Assembly: GCA_029851415.1 (NCBI GenBank)
Contig: CM056741.1
Coordinates: 85,078,282 to 85,142,281, forward strand
From: Eretmocerus hayati
Lineage: Eukaryota; Arthropoda; Insecta; Hymenoptera; Aphelinidae
Direction: 5' to 3'
DNA length: 64,000 nucleotides
The notes below the pieces were generated by a model that worked only from the letters and a program-made list of their open reading frames with translations, did not search any database and was not told the origin of the DNA. The position numbers were made by a program, and so were the translations under genes. This document shows, in pieces, positions 21,231 to 33,320 of the stretch. The first letter of the stretch is position 1, and every line of letters begins with the position of its first letter.

Positions 21231-22239
21231 CCACTGGGATCACGGGATTTCCCTTCATATGGAGAGATGGTCATTACGAGGGATGCAGCTCTAACGTATT
21301 TTTGTGAGAATCATTCCTCCTAAATTTTGCTCGTCCTTTCTGTTGTCATATCGAGATTTTTCCATGCAGAGAGATTCACTTGATTATTTTGAGTGGATTC
21401 CATCACGATGAGGGCTCTGGTCTTTGAATGATTGCATTCTTCGATAAATTGAACGCGAATGGATACGTTGCACACATTCCAACGACTCTCATTCATAGTT
21501 TATGGAAAAGTAGCCTTCCATACGAGGATGGGTAGTTCTGTGATGGGTAGTTCTATTATGCTCTCCGAGTCATTCTTTCAGGTCCGAGTCCTGGCGAAGG
21601 TCCGAATTATCACGATTGAAGCGGAAAACTCCACATTCAAGTGCAGAAATACGTTTTTTAATCAACTGGGCGTCGGTTGAACGAAAACTTCCCCGCATAG
21701 AGCAGTGCCTTACGCGCAGTCGATCGAAAAAAAAATATTTTCCAACGAGGGTGTAAAATTTTTTTTACTCTCGAGGATGGGTCTTCAACTCGAGAGTAAG
21801 GGATCGATCGAGATCATCGAGAGGATACAAGAAATAGATTCTACTCCCGTGTATTGAAGTATACTCTTCTATAAAATGTCAGTAAAAGTAGGAAAACTGG
21901 GCGGAAAGTTCACGCGCACGCACAGACTATCATTCGGGGGATCACAAAGACAACTTGGTATGGTCTGCCGTTGAGGAATGTTTAATCTACGTTAGGAAAT
22001 AAAATAGTCCGCACCGGGTTTGTGAGATCGTCGCTCGCTTCTCAGTGATTAGTTTTCGGACCAAGCGGCAAGCGAGTGTTGAAATGACCGCTCGAAAGCG
22101 AAGAACCTCATGAGCACGCAGCTATTTCATGCGATTCTGTGAACACCCAAGCATCAGAAAAGTGCATGAAAAACATTCTAGTGAAGCATATCCTCTAAGT
22201 CATCATTACTATCTTGTACCAGGTTCCGACGGCATGAAT

Positions 22240-22500
22240 GAATCGATCACATCCTGCACAGAATCATTCCCTTTCATCTCATTGCTTTCCCCTCTCTCAT
22301 ATCATCTTATTTTCATTCTCCATTTCCTACATCAACACCATTCGTACCCTTCTCCACATCCACCTAGTCTCATTTTCTTCACCACCATTCCTCCACAATT
22401 GATCATCTTTTCCACCGCTCAATCCATGTCTTCGTCTATTTTATTCGAGACATTCCATCAACCCTATTCATCCATCACATTATATCTATAGACAGAGACA
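22240..22500. repeat. Pyrimidine-rich tract
   Basis: About 260 bp in which the plus strand is mostly C, T and A with very few G, including CATCAACACCATTCG-like blocks. No repeat period is clear. Confidence 0.6.
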
Positions 22501-22904
22501 GAGGAACCCGGACTCCCACCGTTGAATCAATCCATATTTCCGCACTCGCAACATCATAATACCTATGTATGGTGAGTAAGTGCAGGAATCGGTGCGAATT
22601 CAACGGTGACTCGGGGAAGGGTTCAGCAGACAGACTATAGACAATGCCACATCATTATTGGAATATATTCAGACACGAACAGAGGGACCCACAATACGCT
22701 TAGAAACATTGCAGTAGCCCAACTCCCCTGTACCTGACACCACTCAAAGTGTGGTGAGCGGGAGCTTTAACGAACTTGGTGCGAAAAGAATGATAACACA
22801 AAGCAAGGGTGCAACAAATAGACTTCCGACAAATTTGAAATCATCCCATTTCTAATACTCATCCTCAATCATTAATTTTAATAGTAAGAGGAGGGGGTAG
22901 CTTA

Positions 22905-23335
22905 AAAAAAGATCGGGTTAGGAAGCCGTAGCGAATGAAAACGACAGGAGCGGAACACTAAACAGGCAAAGAATACTCACGGAATACGAATCAATACTAG
23001 GTGAGAGGGAGATTGAAACCGGAATCAGGTGAAAAAAAAACCTGCATCGTGTGGTAAAAAGGCAGGAAATCAAAATAACAATCCAAATCGACTGTATGTC
23101 AGTAAGTAATACAAATCGGTCGAAAAATGATCGGGTAAAAAAACCGCAATGAGTGAGAATGTCAACAAGATCAGAGAAAATGACAAAATCTTAACAGTTG
23201 AGAAATACTAAGGGGATGCGGATCGAATCAAACCAAAGAGAGGTCAGAACCGGAATCAGGTAAAAAACCTGTGTCGCGTGATAAACAGGTGCGATATCGA
23301 AAAACTGTATTTCAAGGTAAGTGATAGAAATCTCA
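22905..23335. repeat. Two-copy ~215-bp tandem duplication, diverged
   Basis: GATCGGGTTAGGAAGCCG (about 22,911) and GATCGGGTAAAAAAACCG (about 23,129) start two copies. Both contain AACCGGAATCAGGTGAAA or its variant and end with TGTATGTCAGTAAG or TGTATTTCAAGGTAAG. Confidence 0.7.
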
Positions 23336-24419
23336 GAGGAAAACGCGAATAGTGATCACGTTACGCGCAAAATTCTAGTCAGGTAAGGTTAGGTGAGCAA
23401 AATCTAGGGATATTCCACTCTGGGGGTAAAATCTGATGAAATTGGGTTAAATACGTCGACGGGCATTTCCCACCACGACAGGTCAGGTTAGGTTAGGTGA
23501 AAACAGACCTAGTGACATCTCTACAGGGTGAGGTTAGTATCTAGGGAGAAATCTAGTGACTCCGGACACCACAACAGTCGTCACGCGACTTAATATAGAG
23601 GAATTTTCATGATTCGAGGTGAAAGCCCCGCTCTTTCCGATTTTCCGGTCGTATCGCTGGACTTTCAACATCCATGGTCGCAATGCGTGACAGATAAGGA
23701 CCGGAATGACTATGGTCATACCCAGATGACTATGGTCATTTTTTTGAGCTAGATATGAGTCTTACCAGTAACTCGAAGACCCAAAAGTCCGTGCAAGAAT
23801 CAAGTACAGTCCACTGAACTGAAACCCGGCACTGATAACGGCCACGAATCCTAAGAGTTCAGACGATTTGGCGTAGAAATATGTGATTGGGATGATTTTG
23901 CAAATGGAAGTCAGTCGAGTCACACGGTTGCAGTTATTCCGAAAGAGCGAGTGCCCCCCCTCCCCTTCCCCAGGACATGTTGTTCCTCGGAAGTCCCAGA
24001 GTGCTCGGAAATCCAAAGATGCTTTGACGGTGCAAAATAGCTGTCTAAACACAACTCCAAGCTCCGTTTTGAGTCATCATGTCGAAATTCTTGTCTTTGT
24101 GAAAAACACCGGGAAAGACAAATTTTTGCGTCCAAGGAGAACCCTCATTGATAGGTCAAAATGAGCATCACATTTGTGTCGAGCCAGTCGGAATTATTTG
24201 CCTATGAGGACCGCGCATGCCGTTTTCTTCATTTTGTGCATCTGCGTACTGAAATGAAATGGGAACCTTGCTAGTGACAAGTATATAAATATTTTACTTT
24301 CCTTTGAACTGATCAAGATGTCTAAGACAGAGTATAAACATCTCTTCAAACACTCATGAAACACGATTAATAGAAAAAAGAACAGTTGTTTGATTTCTAA
24401 AGTGGAATTTCCTCACCAC

Positions 24420-24895
24420 ATATAGTTTCAATTATCCAAATGCAAATGGAACATCGAGAGTTTGCGCATCGCTCAGTATTCAGTTATTTCAAATGAAATG
24501 TTCATTGTATTTCGAATCCATCTAGAGTATTCGACACTCTCAATGTCTTGCTTACTTTCCACTTTCACGCGTGAGACAAACTGTCTCGCACAAGTTAGTT
24601 ATCCGCGGACCACCAAAGCAAAACAATGCTCTAGTTGAGCGATCTGTTATTATGCGCGTTTAGCAGCCGCGCTCTGCGCCGATTGTCCTATTCCTCCAGT
24701 TTCTCTTTCTCTTCTCGTGTCGCGACTTACTCTTTCCAGACCCATGTATCACACTTCATTTCGATCGAAGTGATCAGTTTCACAGTGAATGTGAGAGTAT
24801 TCATTTCCAACTCCCGGGATCCCGATAAGAGTCTTACACTGCATTCGTATTTCAAGTCCAATCATTTCGAGAACTCTTGTGATAAAAAATTTGGT
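24420..24895 (+). repeat. Dispersed ~470-bp repeat, copy 1
   Basis: About 80% identical by eye to 55,438-55,900, same orientation. Landmarks: GTTTGCGCATCGCTCAGTAT, GAGACAAACTGTCTCGCACA and TTCATTTCCAACTCCCG. No coding signal; unclassified interspersed repeat. Confidence 0.8.
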
Positions 24896-25250
24896 AGTGA
24901 AGCGTGATTCCTCCGCCTCGCGGATCCAAGGGTTTATGGGTATTCGGGCACGAGGAGGCGACAAATCCGTCGACTGGGAGTGCTTTAAGCTGTGCACTAG
25001 GAAACGGGCATCGGCTGCTAGGAAACTAATTGCTGAGGTCAGCGAATTGTCAACTGCTGGTAGCAGCAGTACTTGGTCCTCAGTTTGAGGCCACCTTGCT
25101 GAGTCGAGGAGGACCTTCGACCTAAAAAAGCACCAGGTGGACGAAGTAGAGCGTCATCAGACGCAAGGAAGAGCGCGCCAATTCTCTGGCCACTTAGTTG
25201 ATTTTGCCGGGCTCATGTCTCGAGCATCGCAACGGCGCAGCTGAGCAGCC
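24896..25250. other. Left flank of the LTR element
   Basis: GC-richer stretch with a 70-codon frame (24,879-25,088) of unknown identity. Its continuation after the LTR element starts at 33,857 with the duplicated AGCC. Confidence 0.35.
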
Positions 25251-26702
25251 TATAACGTGAGGCAAGATGGGTCAGGGATAATCTGGAACATTCACCTGAA
25301 ATACTAAACCCACCTCGCAGTTACCTCATTCATATTAGGCCGGATCAGGTCAGGGCCAGGCAACCCGCGCCACGAGGGGCGGGACAGTGGGGCAAATTGG
25401 GAGCACCTGGAAAACGCGAATGTATTCTGCGGACACTGTATATCTATATCGTAATGAAATAATCACTCTCCGGATTTACGAAATCACAAACGGAATTTAT
25501 TGCTATTAGGAACTCTCATTTCGAGGCACGCAGGCCAATAAACCTAATTACAACGCCACCTATGTCGGGAATGTTTCTCAAATGTCCGGCGAAATGTTCA
25601 ATATTCAATATCTCATGATCACTATAACTCACTTGTAACGGAAATGCCCATATACAAACGAGTCAAAATTCACTTCACTTGGTTACCGCAGAAATGCCCA
25701 TATAGATAGAGGGCGGGGCTCACTTCAGAGGGGAGCAAACTATCCCCACGCGGCGGGCCCGTTTCTCTCCAACTCTCCGCGCTTTCGTCCCCGGAAGTCG
25801 GAGCTGCTATGTGAAAATGGCCGTTTCAACGACCCGCGTGGCCTAACATAGCCAAATCGAGTATGCTAACCTGGACGCGGGGAGCTGGGTGGACCGGTGA
25901 CGACGTGGTGAGGCGGCGGATCGCCCACGGACGAGAAGAGCTCACCACGTCGCCAAGCGGGGGATAGACTGCCCGGTAGCTAGCCTTCGCGACATGACTC
26001 TCCAGAGATAAGGGCAACGATAAGGGCAAGCGTGCACTGGGGAGACATTTGAAGGGCCACTCACCGCGTCAGCTGACGTCGTCCGGGCGAACACTACATT
26101 AGCACTGCTCCTGCACCGCTGCTGATGATACTGCTGTGTACTGCAGCTCTCTCTCTCGCTCTCTCTAGCACGTTGTCTCTGGTTACCCGGGCAGAGTCAC
26201 CCTCCAAGGTACGGGTGCCCTGGGCGAGATGTGGTTGTGTGTAGCACCCGCGTACCCAGCGACTGCTGGTAGAAGTCTGGGTCACTCACCACTGATCACT
26301 CACAGTCATTCTGGACCACCCGCGGCGCGATCACTAGGCCCTTACTGGGCGGACTCCTGGAGCACGCACGTGGCGAATTTCATATACCGATGTACAGGGA
26401 GGTCTGCTACAGGCGGCTGCCATCCCAAGATTGCCGGCCGGCGACGCGCATCGCGGCTTCCTCTTGCCCGCGCGAGCGCCACGCCGTACGACGGGACGGC
26501 CCGGCAAGTGCTGCGACCAACTCGGTGGCGGGAGTTGCTGACCCGTTCGAAAGTTGCCTGTAGTCTCCTCCTCTCGTCACCTCGGGTAAACCTTGGAAGA
26601 AAAGTTGGACATAAAAGATTAGTCCTAAATTCACTCTGCCTGAGGTGACGACGAGGGTTCGACGGAAGGAGACGAAAAGCGTGCTGCAACGTCCACGTTG
26701 CA
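25251..26702 (-). repeat. 3' LTR (in element orientation)
   Basis: 1452 bp. On the plus strand it starts TATAACGTGAGG (the TG/CA end mutated to TA) and ends with the palindrome TGCAACGTCCACGTTGCA. Includes a CT microsatellite near 26,146-26,167. Confidence 0.9.
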
Positions 26703-26732
26703 TTACCCCCGGCTCCTCCCCCCCCCCACACT
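26703..26732 (-). promoter_or_regulatory. Polypurine tract
   Basis: On the minus strand GTGGGGGGGGGGAGGAG followed by a short G-rich run and TAA directly precedes the 3' LTR. It would prime plus-strand DNA synthesis. Confidence 0.72.
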
Positions 26733-28331
26733 CCTGGGTGAGAAGTAGAACCGAAGTGGCCTTGGTCTACCCTGCGCTCACCCTCATCGTTACCTCGGCG
26801 GATTTTAATCATCATACATTGCTACAGAAATCAAAATTCAAATCATAACAAATCAATTCATCATTCGAAATTCCACAATAATCCACATTCAAAATTCATT
26901 TCAACTCATCAAGAGAAACTAACATTTTCAATGAAATCCTCTGAACAATCAGCTACTGGGGGAGGATTCTCAACTACAACGCTATCTGAAATTCAAAACA
27001 CACAAGGAAGCGGACTCTGGGTTTCGGAGAACGGGTGGAAGAGAATGAGTATACTCTCATTAGGCGGACTATTCGGGGAGGTCTACTTGAACCCCGGCGG
27101 ATGATTGAGTGAATGCTCAAGCCCTGGCGGAAATTCCTCGACTCCATAGAGTCCGATGCCATAAGCCTTTGAAAAGAACGACAAAAATATTTGCAATCGG
27201 AACATATCCTGTCATCGGTTACGTGATCTACTCTTCGTCACGGCAGTCTCTGATTCGGAACTCGCACACTTACTCTAGATCGCTAAAATATACACAATCG
27301 ACCATCTGGCGTCAACCCGGACGCCTCATTTGACTCAGTCAAGTCATCGTTCGACTCGTCATGGTTAATTCTCGTGATTCTATTAACTTTCCCGATTAAA
27401 ATCTAAATCAACAACTAGACAAATCGTTCTTCAAACTCTTCGATCGGCGAATTTCGCATCCTCCCATTCCTGCTCACGTTCGTTTTCGGTTTTGCATCGC
27501 CTCTCTGTGCAATTCTGTCGAATCATCTCTCCACGAACGACTCTATCACGGCGGACTGGCGGAAATCACATCTCGCTATGCGTTCTTCACGCAACGCAGA
27601 AACGTCTATGGTTATCGTCATTCCCTGACTTTTCGACGACTCTTCGTTTTACCGTCGTTTAATCAGACACAGATATCATTCATCCCAGCTCTGACGTTCC
27701 AACGGACGCCATACTTGGCGTTCTCCTCATGACATCTGCTCTTCATCTCAACGTGATGGCTGTTTTTTTTCAATTTTTTCTTCCCAATTCTTGATCGTCT
27801 ACACTCGAATTATTCTTCCACCAGCAACTCTTCTCGCGTATGGATTTCTCCAACTCGACTAATCCTTCAGACTTTCCACTCCGGCGGATACTTCTCCCGA
27901 AACGTGCTATTTGTATCACAGAACTCCTGTTTTCGACTTCTTTACTAGCCTTCTGGCGTTACATCAACATACATCGGCTGTATCTCACACCTCAGACTCT
28001 CCACATCTGTCTTCATCGGCACTCGGCGGATAGGGGATGACTCATTCCACCCCATTTTTCGACTCCAAGCACATAAGGCGTACTCTCTCCTGATCCACAA
28101 TCCTAGGTCATTTTTGAAGGCGTATCTTCTCCTCTGCAGGCGTACTAGCTCGCATTAAGACTTCTTAGCTAACCTCATCTGCAGCGTGGTCTAAGAGTAG
28201 ATCACGGGATCCTCACTCCTGACAGGTGCTCGATGAGTTAGCCGACATCAATGCATTTGCTCCACACACAACTCATAAAATACACTTTTTTTTCATCTTC
28301 ACTCACTTAGCTGGCGGATTTCTGAGGGGAG
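26733..28331. other. Non-coding 3' interior of the LTR element
   Basis: No reverse transcriptase, RNase H or integrase motif on either strand. Rich in GGCGGA and GGCGT(A/T) on the plus strand. This is where pol would normally sit. Confidence 0.5.
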
Positions 28332-30024
28332 TCATCTGTCCTCGACCCTCAGCTTTCTCTTTCCACTGCACATTGGGACTCTCAGCAGTCTCTCACGGCT
28401 AGACATCTCTGCCGCAGTTACCACGGATTGGGAGGTACTGAAAGTCTCGATTGTCGGCGGACCGATCACCGCAGTGGCCACCATTGGGGTAGCCTGCATC
28501 ACTACGGTGACGGAAACTCTGACGGTTGGCGAGATAATTCCAGTTCTCTGGCGTGGTTCATCCGCGAAGAATGGTTGAACTTGATTCGCAGAGAACCAAG
28601 TTAAGCAATTCCCCCGAGATCCATCTATTTCCGGATTCCACGGAACTTCTTCATTCGAATTTATCCACAATATGTCTGCTCGAATCAGTCTGCTTCTCAA
28701 TGTACTGATACTTCCAATAAGGCTGAGTTCTCGGTGGCACAAGAGGCGTTTTACTTCGCTGAAAGGTAAGCGGCATACTCACTTCGCCAACTCACAATAT
28801 CGATAATCCCTCGATACTAACTCAGCCATGGTTTGACTCAGATTGAGCTTGTGGACTGATTCTCCATGTTTCATCTGTCTCTTCTCTGATGCGGGCTGTG
28901 ATGAAGCGTTCAGAGCAGAGAGGTGTGTATCTGACACCCTCGGCTCTGTCTCGTCACGGCTTGGCAATTCCGAGCGCCAATCACTCGCCTGATGTATCGA
29001 ATGGTGCGACTGGCAGCGACTCGTGAAATGCGTGGGGACATCTACAGACCTTTCTCCGCCAACACACGACAGCAGTTGTGCATGCTATTTCTGCAGCAGG
29101 ATCGTCTGTGGCAGTCCTTGGCCATCATGATGAGTCTTCTCGGCGTTCACTTGGCGGACCTCTATCTCATTAATTCCTCGTGCGGGGTTCAATCTTCTAA
29201 CGTCTTCAATCTGGTTTTCATCTTTCCAGCTTCGGCTAACTGGCGTAACTCGTACTCCCGATTCAGTCAATTCAACAGACTTCGGGCTATCACGACGATT
29301 CAACAGTACTTTCTCATCAGTCTTCTTGTTTCCAATATCGCAACTGATCAGTCGATCTCGCAACTGAGACCAAGTTTCTTCGAAACTCAAACCTCTTTCA
29401 TCTATTCGTCTGGTAACATCAGCCTGAGATGGACCGGTAACTGCCTTGGCTGGGTTAGGCAACATGTTGTTGGCCCACCCGGCCAAAGTTGCATTGCGGC
29501 CTATCTGGCGGAAAGACTCAGCTGCGGTAGGCAAATTCGCACATCCAGGTGGCAGAACGGGATCGAGGCGCTATGGGTCCATGCAAGCTCGTGACGGTTA
29601 TCGTTGAGCACGTGTTGGCTTTAGTGGTCACAATTGCACTCTGTGTTACCCTGGTTGACGAGGTCACCACCGGCGGATCATCCACATCATACTCGTACTC
29701 GACTTCGGATTCACTTTCACTCCCGATCTCCACGCCTTCTATATCTGCCATCACCTATAAAGCAGCTGGTGAGAGGGGTGGGTGTTCCTTCGGACGCTCG
29801 TCAATCTCTGGGTTCCATGGTACATCTTCCTTTGGGTTTACGGACAAAAGATTGTGGCGGAGCAAACGTACGCGTAGAGCGTTACGTGTGCCGTCTAGAC
29901 TGAGACCAGCCCCATTCAATCGAACCATAACCTCTTCATAATCGTGAATCGCAACCAGCTTGGCTGCCTCCACATATCGCGAATCCTTGCCGAGTATTTC
30001 GGCAACATCCGGCGTAATCGTCAT
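28332..30024 (-). pseudogene. Gag-like polyprotein remnant of the LTR element
   Basis: Starts with MTITPDVAEILGKDSR (Met at 30,022-30,024), followed by a SAP-like helical unit (VRLNGAGLSLDGTRNALRVR) and VPWNPEID. A TAG at 29,755-29,757 interrupts the frame; an acidic stretch (SESESEVEYEYDVDD) follows. In another frame (29,534-29,085) a second SAP-like unit RRIDERGLSFEETWSQLRDR appears, and a third copy with LRSRLIRAD and VPWNPEID lies at 28,742-28,332. Gag proteins of insect Gypsy-like elements often begin with SAP-like units. Stops and frame changes indicate decay. No nucleocapsid knuckle or protease was seen. Confidence 0.5.
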
Positions 30025-30754
30025 TCTCTCACGTCAACCTCCCGATGGGATCGATGTTGTTGGTTTTCTACCGAACATCTTGATGCCTACGCGGTGACGT
30101 TCAACTTGCTGAGGGATAATTAGGGTAGTTACTCTCTCGATGAGATAGGCGGACCCCCAAACCCACTGGCGGACCCTGATGAGACGATTGTCTCGGCGGA
30201 CTCCTTGTTGAGGTTTTGAATCCTCGACGGAAAATTTTGGGAAGATGGGCAAGGATAAGGATCTGCGAGTCCCCTTCCTCCTCTATTCACACTGCTATAA
30301 CTAGAATGGCATGCAATTTAATCAGATGTGGACGGAGAGTCGTGTATCCTTCGCAGATGTCCGCATTTGGTATGGGAACGTTCCAGCATCTCAAGTATTT
30401 CCTAGCCAGTCGAACAGTGCCCTACGATTCCATGAATTACTCGACCTTGTTTCGCGGTGCGAGAGCATGTTCCACAGATCTATCCGATGAGAGTTGTGCA
30501 GGATCTGTAGGGAATAATCCGAAAACCCGAAAGCTCCGGAGGATATTGCCCCCAAGACGAAATCAGGAATTTCGGAGAACCCCCCTATCGGCTAAATCGA
30601 AAGAACAAATTTTCCGCAACGCTTATCACAACGAACAAATGAGCAGGAATCGAATCGCGTGGTTCAATCACGTAATCGGCGATGAATTATTTTAACTTCA
30701 CTCGACGTCAAAACGGAAACGGCTACCGATACAGGGGCTTCACGAGCTTCAGTT

Positions 30755-31145
30755 TGAGTACCCACATGGTGAGGTGAATATTAGTCGGATCCCCCGGGGA
30801 TCAATGGCGCCGAAGGGTGAAGCGGCAGTGCTGCCTCCTATGGCGGACCGCGAAGTACTTTTCAAGAGCTATCCAACGAGTACCCACACGGTGGGGTCCG
30901 CGTCAAAGAGGAGCTCGCACGCCAGGTGGCGCTGGTGTGCGCGACGATGGCAGAGCGCCCTCTAGCGGGCCCAAAAGTACTCGCCGAGAGGTTCCCAACA
31001 AGTACCCACACAGTGGGTTCCGCGTCAATTGAGAGCTCGCGCGCCAGGTGGCGCTGGTGTGCGCGATGAAGGCAGAGCGCCCTCTAGTGTCCTGAAGAGC
31101 ACTCGTCAGGAGCTCTCAATCGAATACCCACACAACGGGGTATTT
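30755..31145. repeat. ~122-bp tandem repeat in the LTR element leader
   Basis: TACCCACA blocks recur at about 30,759, 30,881, 31,002 and 31,124, marking two full and two partial units between the primer binding site and gag. The two full units are nearly identical. Confidence 0.8.
30924..31089. promoter_or_regulatory. Paired CTCF-like motifs, two sets
   Basis: Each leader repeat contains AGGTGGCGCT (30,924-30,933; 31,046-31,055) and, 30 bp on, the complement of a CTAGAGGGCGCT motif (30,954-30,968; 31,076-31,089). Both resemble the CTCF consensus (TAG-R-KGGCGC), in opposite orientations. Binding is inference. Confidence 0.45.
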
Positions 31146-31387
31146 TACAAACGGGTTACTGAGCGCGAGCGGGGGCGAATGCGCGGCACTATGGGGGTGG
31201 GGGGTCATTCGTTGACATAGAGTTATCGGGAGTACGCGCGCAGGATCGCACGAGAATGATATTATATCATCGGCATACACCGAGGGCCCGACATTCACTT
31301 TAAATTCGCGCAGTACCGCGTCGATGCTCTAACGCGCACGCGCAGTGTCCGCGGCTACGTTTCGGACGCTCCCGGGCGTCAAACGTG

Positions 31388-31405
31388 ATCCTGGCAGGAT
31401 CGCCA
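31388..31405 (-). promoter_or_regulatory. Primer binding site
   Basis: Reading the minus strand, TGGCGATCCTGCCAGGAT begins at the first base after the LTR's terminal CA. The TGGCG start with a G discriminator is consistent with an arginine tRNA primer; the exact tRNA was not matched. Confidence 0.72.
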
Positions 31406-32297
31406 TGTAACGTGGGGCAAGATGGGTCAGGGATAATCTGGAACATTCACCTGAAATACTAAACCCACCTCGCAGTTACCTCATTTATATTAGGCCGGAT
31501 CAGGTCAGGGCCAGGCGACCCGCGCCACGAGGGGCGGGACAGTGGGGCAAATTGGGAGCTCCTGAAAAACGCGAATGTATTCTGCGGACACTGTATATCT
31601 ATATCGTAATGAAATGATCACTCTCCGGATTTACGAAATCACAAACGGAATTTATTGCTATTAGGAACTCTCATTTCGAGGCACGCAGGCCAATGAACCT
31701 GAATACCACGCCACCTATGGCGTGAATGCTCCTGAAATGTCCGGCGGCATGTTCAATATTCAATATCTCATGATCATTATAACTCACTTGTAGCGGAAAT
31801 GCCCATATACACACGAGTCAAAATTCACTTCACTTGGTTACCGCAGAAATGCCCATATAGATAGAGGGCGGGACTAACTTGAGATGGGAGCGGAATATCC
31901 CCACGCGGCGGGCCCGTATCCCTCCAACTCTCCGCGCTTTCGTCTCCGGAAGTCGGAGCTGCTATGCGAAAATGGCCGTTTCAACGACCCGCGTGGCCTA
32001 ACATAGCCAAATCGAGTATGCTAACCTGGACGCGGGGAGCTGGGTGGACCGGTGACGACGTGGTGAGGTGGCGGATCGCCCACGGACGAGAAAAGCTCAC
32101 CACGTCGCCAAGCGGGGGATAGACTGCCCGGTAGCTTGCCTTCGCGACACGACTCTCCAGAGATAAGGGCAACGATACGGGCAACCGTGCACTGGGGAGA
32201 CATTTGAAGGGCCACTCACCGTGTCAGCTGACGTCGTCCGGGCGAACACTACATTAGCACTGCTCGTGCACCGCTGCTGATGATACTGCTGCGTACT

Positions 32298-33269
32298 TTT
32301 TTTTTTTTTTTTTTTTTTTTTAAGGTGGTTGTAGGGCAAATACGCTGCGACGTACGAAGGAGAGGCACCGGTCAGCCAAACACGGCTGGCCAGCACCTCC
32401 CCAACAGTCCCGGGCTGGAATCCGCATCGATACGGCCATCCGAACCGGGTAAACCCTCTCTTCCTTCTCCGTTGGCGCCGGCCATTGGACAAGGGAGAGA
32501 TCCACCAACTTACCAATCCGGCCCCGGCACCGCGTGAGCATTACGTCAGGGCCGGCGGCGTCTCGCGCTCAGGATCGAGCGTCTCTCTTCTCACGACTCG
32601 CAGGTGTTGTTTCCCTTTCTTCGATCTTCTTCCATCTCTTCATTCTTCATCTTCTTTCTTCTCTCTTCTTTCTCCTCTCTTCCCTCTTCAGTGCATCAGA
32701 TTCCTCCTGGAATCATTTGGGCCTCTTCTGTTTCAATCGGCAGAGTCACTGTGATTCGCCTGCTTCGAGGCGCCTTACTTCCCTCTCTTTCTCCTCTTTG
32801 CGGGTCATCACCAGCTTGATGTATCCGGTGAGTCTATCCCATGTCTCCTGGTTGCGGAGCAAGTACGGGACGAGATTCTCAGGTGTTAGTTGAGCACCCA
32901 GCCATTCATCCAGCTCGGCGCGCTCTCTCCGGGTGTTGCTGCACTTGAACAGGGCATGTTCGGCGTCATCCCATTCGTCCCCGCATGACTGACATGCTGG
33001 GGTCGTCCTCTTCTTGAACCTGGTTAGATAGGAACCGAAGCAACCATGATCGCTCAGTGCCTGCGTCGTCCAGTAGTCCATCTCTCCGTGGGTGCGTTCC
33101 GCCCACTTGGCTACGTCACGGATCAGCCGGTGCGTCCATCTGCCGTTTGCAAATGGCGAATCCCACTCAGTTTGCCAATGCTCAAGGGTGGTTTCCTTCT
33201 CGTTGTCGCGGATGATCTCCTTCATCGTCGGAGTAAGTACTCGTTCGGCTCCGATCACTTTCTGGCGGG
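32298..33269 (-). mobile_element. 5'-truncated R1-clade LINE inserted in the LTR
   Basis: A 24-nt T run (poly(A) on the minus strand) at 32,298-32,321 and a 15-16-bp target duplication, ATACTGCTGCGTACT (32,283-32,297 and 33,270-33,284), define the insertion. The other LTR lacks it, which gives the empty site directly. Confidence 0.93.
32746..33258 (-). pseudogene. C-terminal fragment of R1-clade ORF2
   Basis: A 170-aa open frame matching the extreme C-terminus of R1-clade ORF2: WQTEWDSPFANGRWTHRLI, then AERTHGEMDYWTTQALSDHG, then the CCHC-type zinc finger CQSCGDEWDDAEHALFKC (about residues 89-106), and a basic tail. Everything upstream (endonuclease, RT) is missing because of 5' truncation. 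A ~425-bp 3' UTR with poly(A) follows. Inserted recently enough for the frame to be uninterrupted. No promoter of its own is expected. Confidence 0.85.
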
Positions 33270-33286
33270 ATACTGCTGCGTACTGC

Positions 33287-33320
33287 AGCTCTCTCTCTCT
33301 CTCTCTCTCTCGCTCTCTCT
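33287..33320. repeat. CT microsatellite in the LTR
   Basis: Longer than the allele in the other LTR (about 26,146-26,167), right beside the LINE insertion. Confidence 0.85.

Larger units (their letters stand above)
21231..24419. other. Intergenic region
   Basis: No gene recognised. Contains a strongly pyrimidine-biased tract (about 22,240-22,500), a tandem duplication (22,905-23,335) and a few AGGTTAGG motifs near 23,380-23,490. Confidence 0.5.

Noticed and set aside
23380..23500. AGGTTAGG/TTAGG motifs as interstitial telomere sequence
   Set aside because: Only one or two adjacent units; too short to call a telomeric array.
26229..26648. 139-aa plus-strand ORF present in both LTRs as a gene
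   Set aside because: It is repeated only because the LTRs are near-identical, it overlaps a similar minus-strand ORF, and the region is GC-rich with few stops.
26703..26732. Plus-strand primer binding site after the left LTR
   Set aside because: No TGG start there; the sequence is a purine tract when read on the minus strand, which fits the opposite element orientation.
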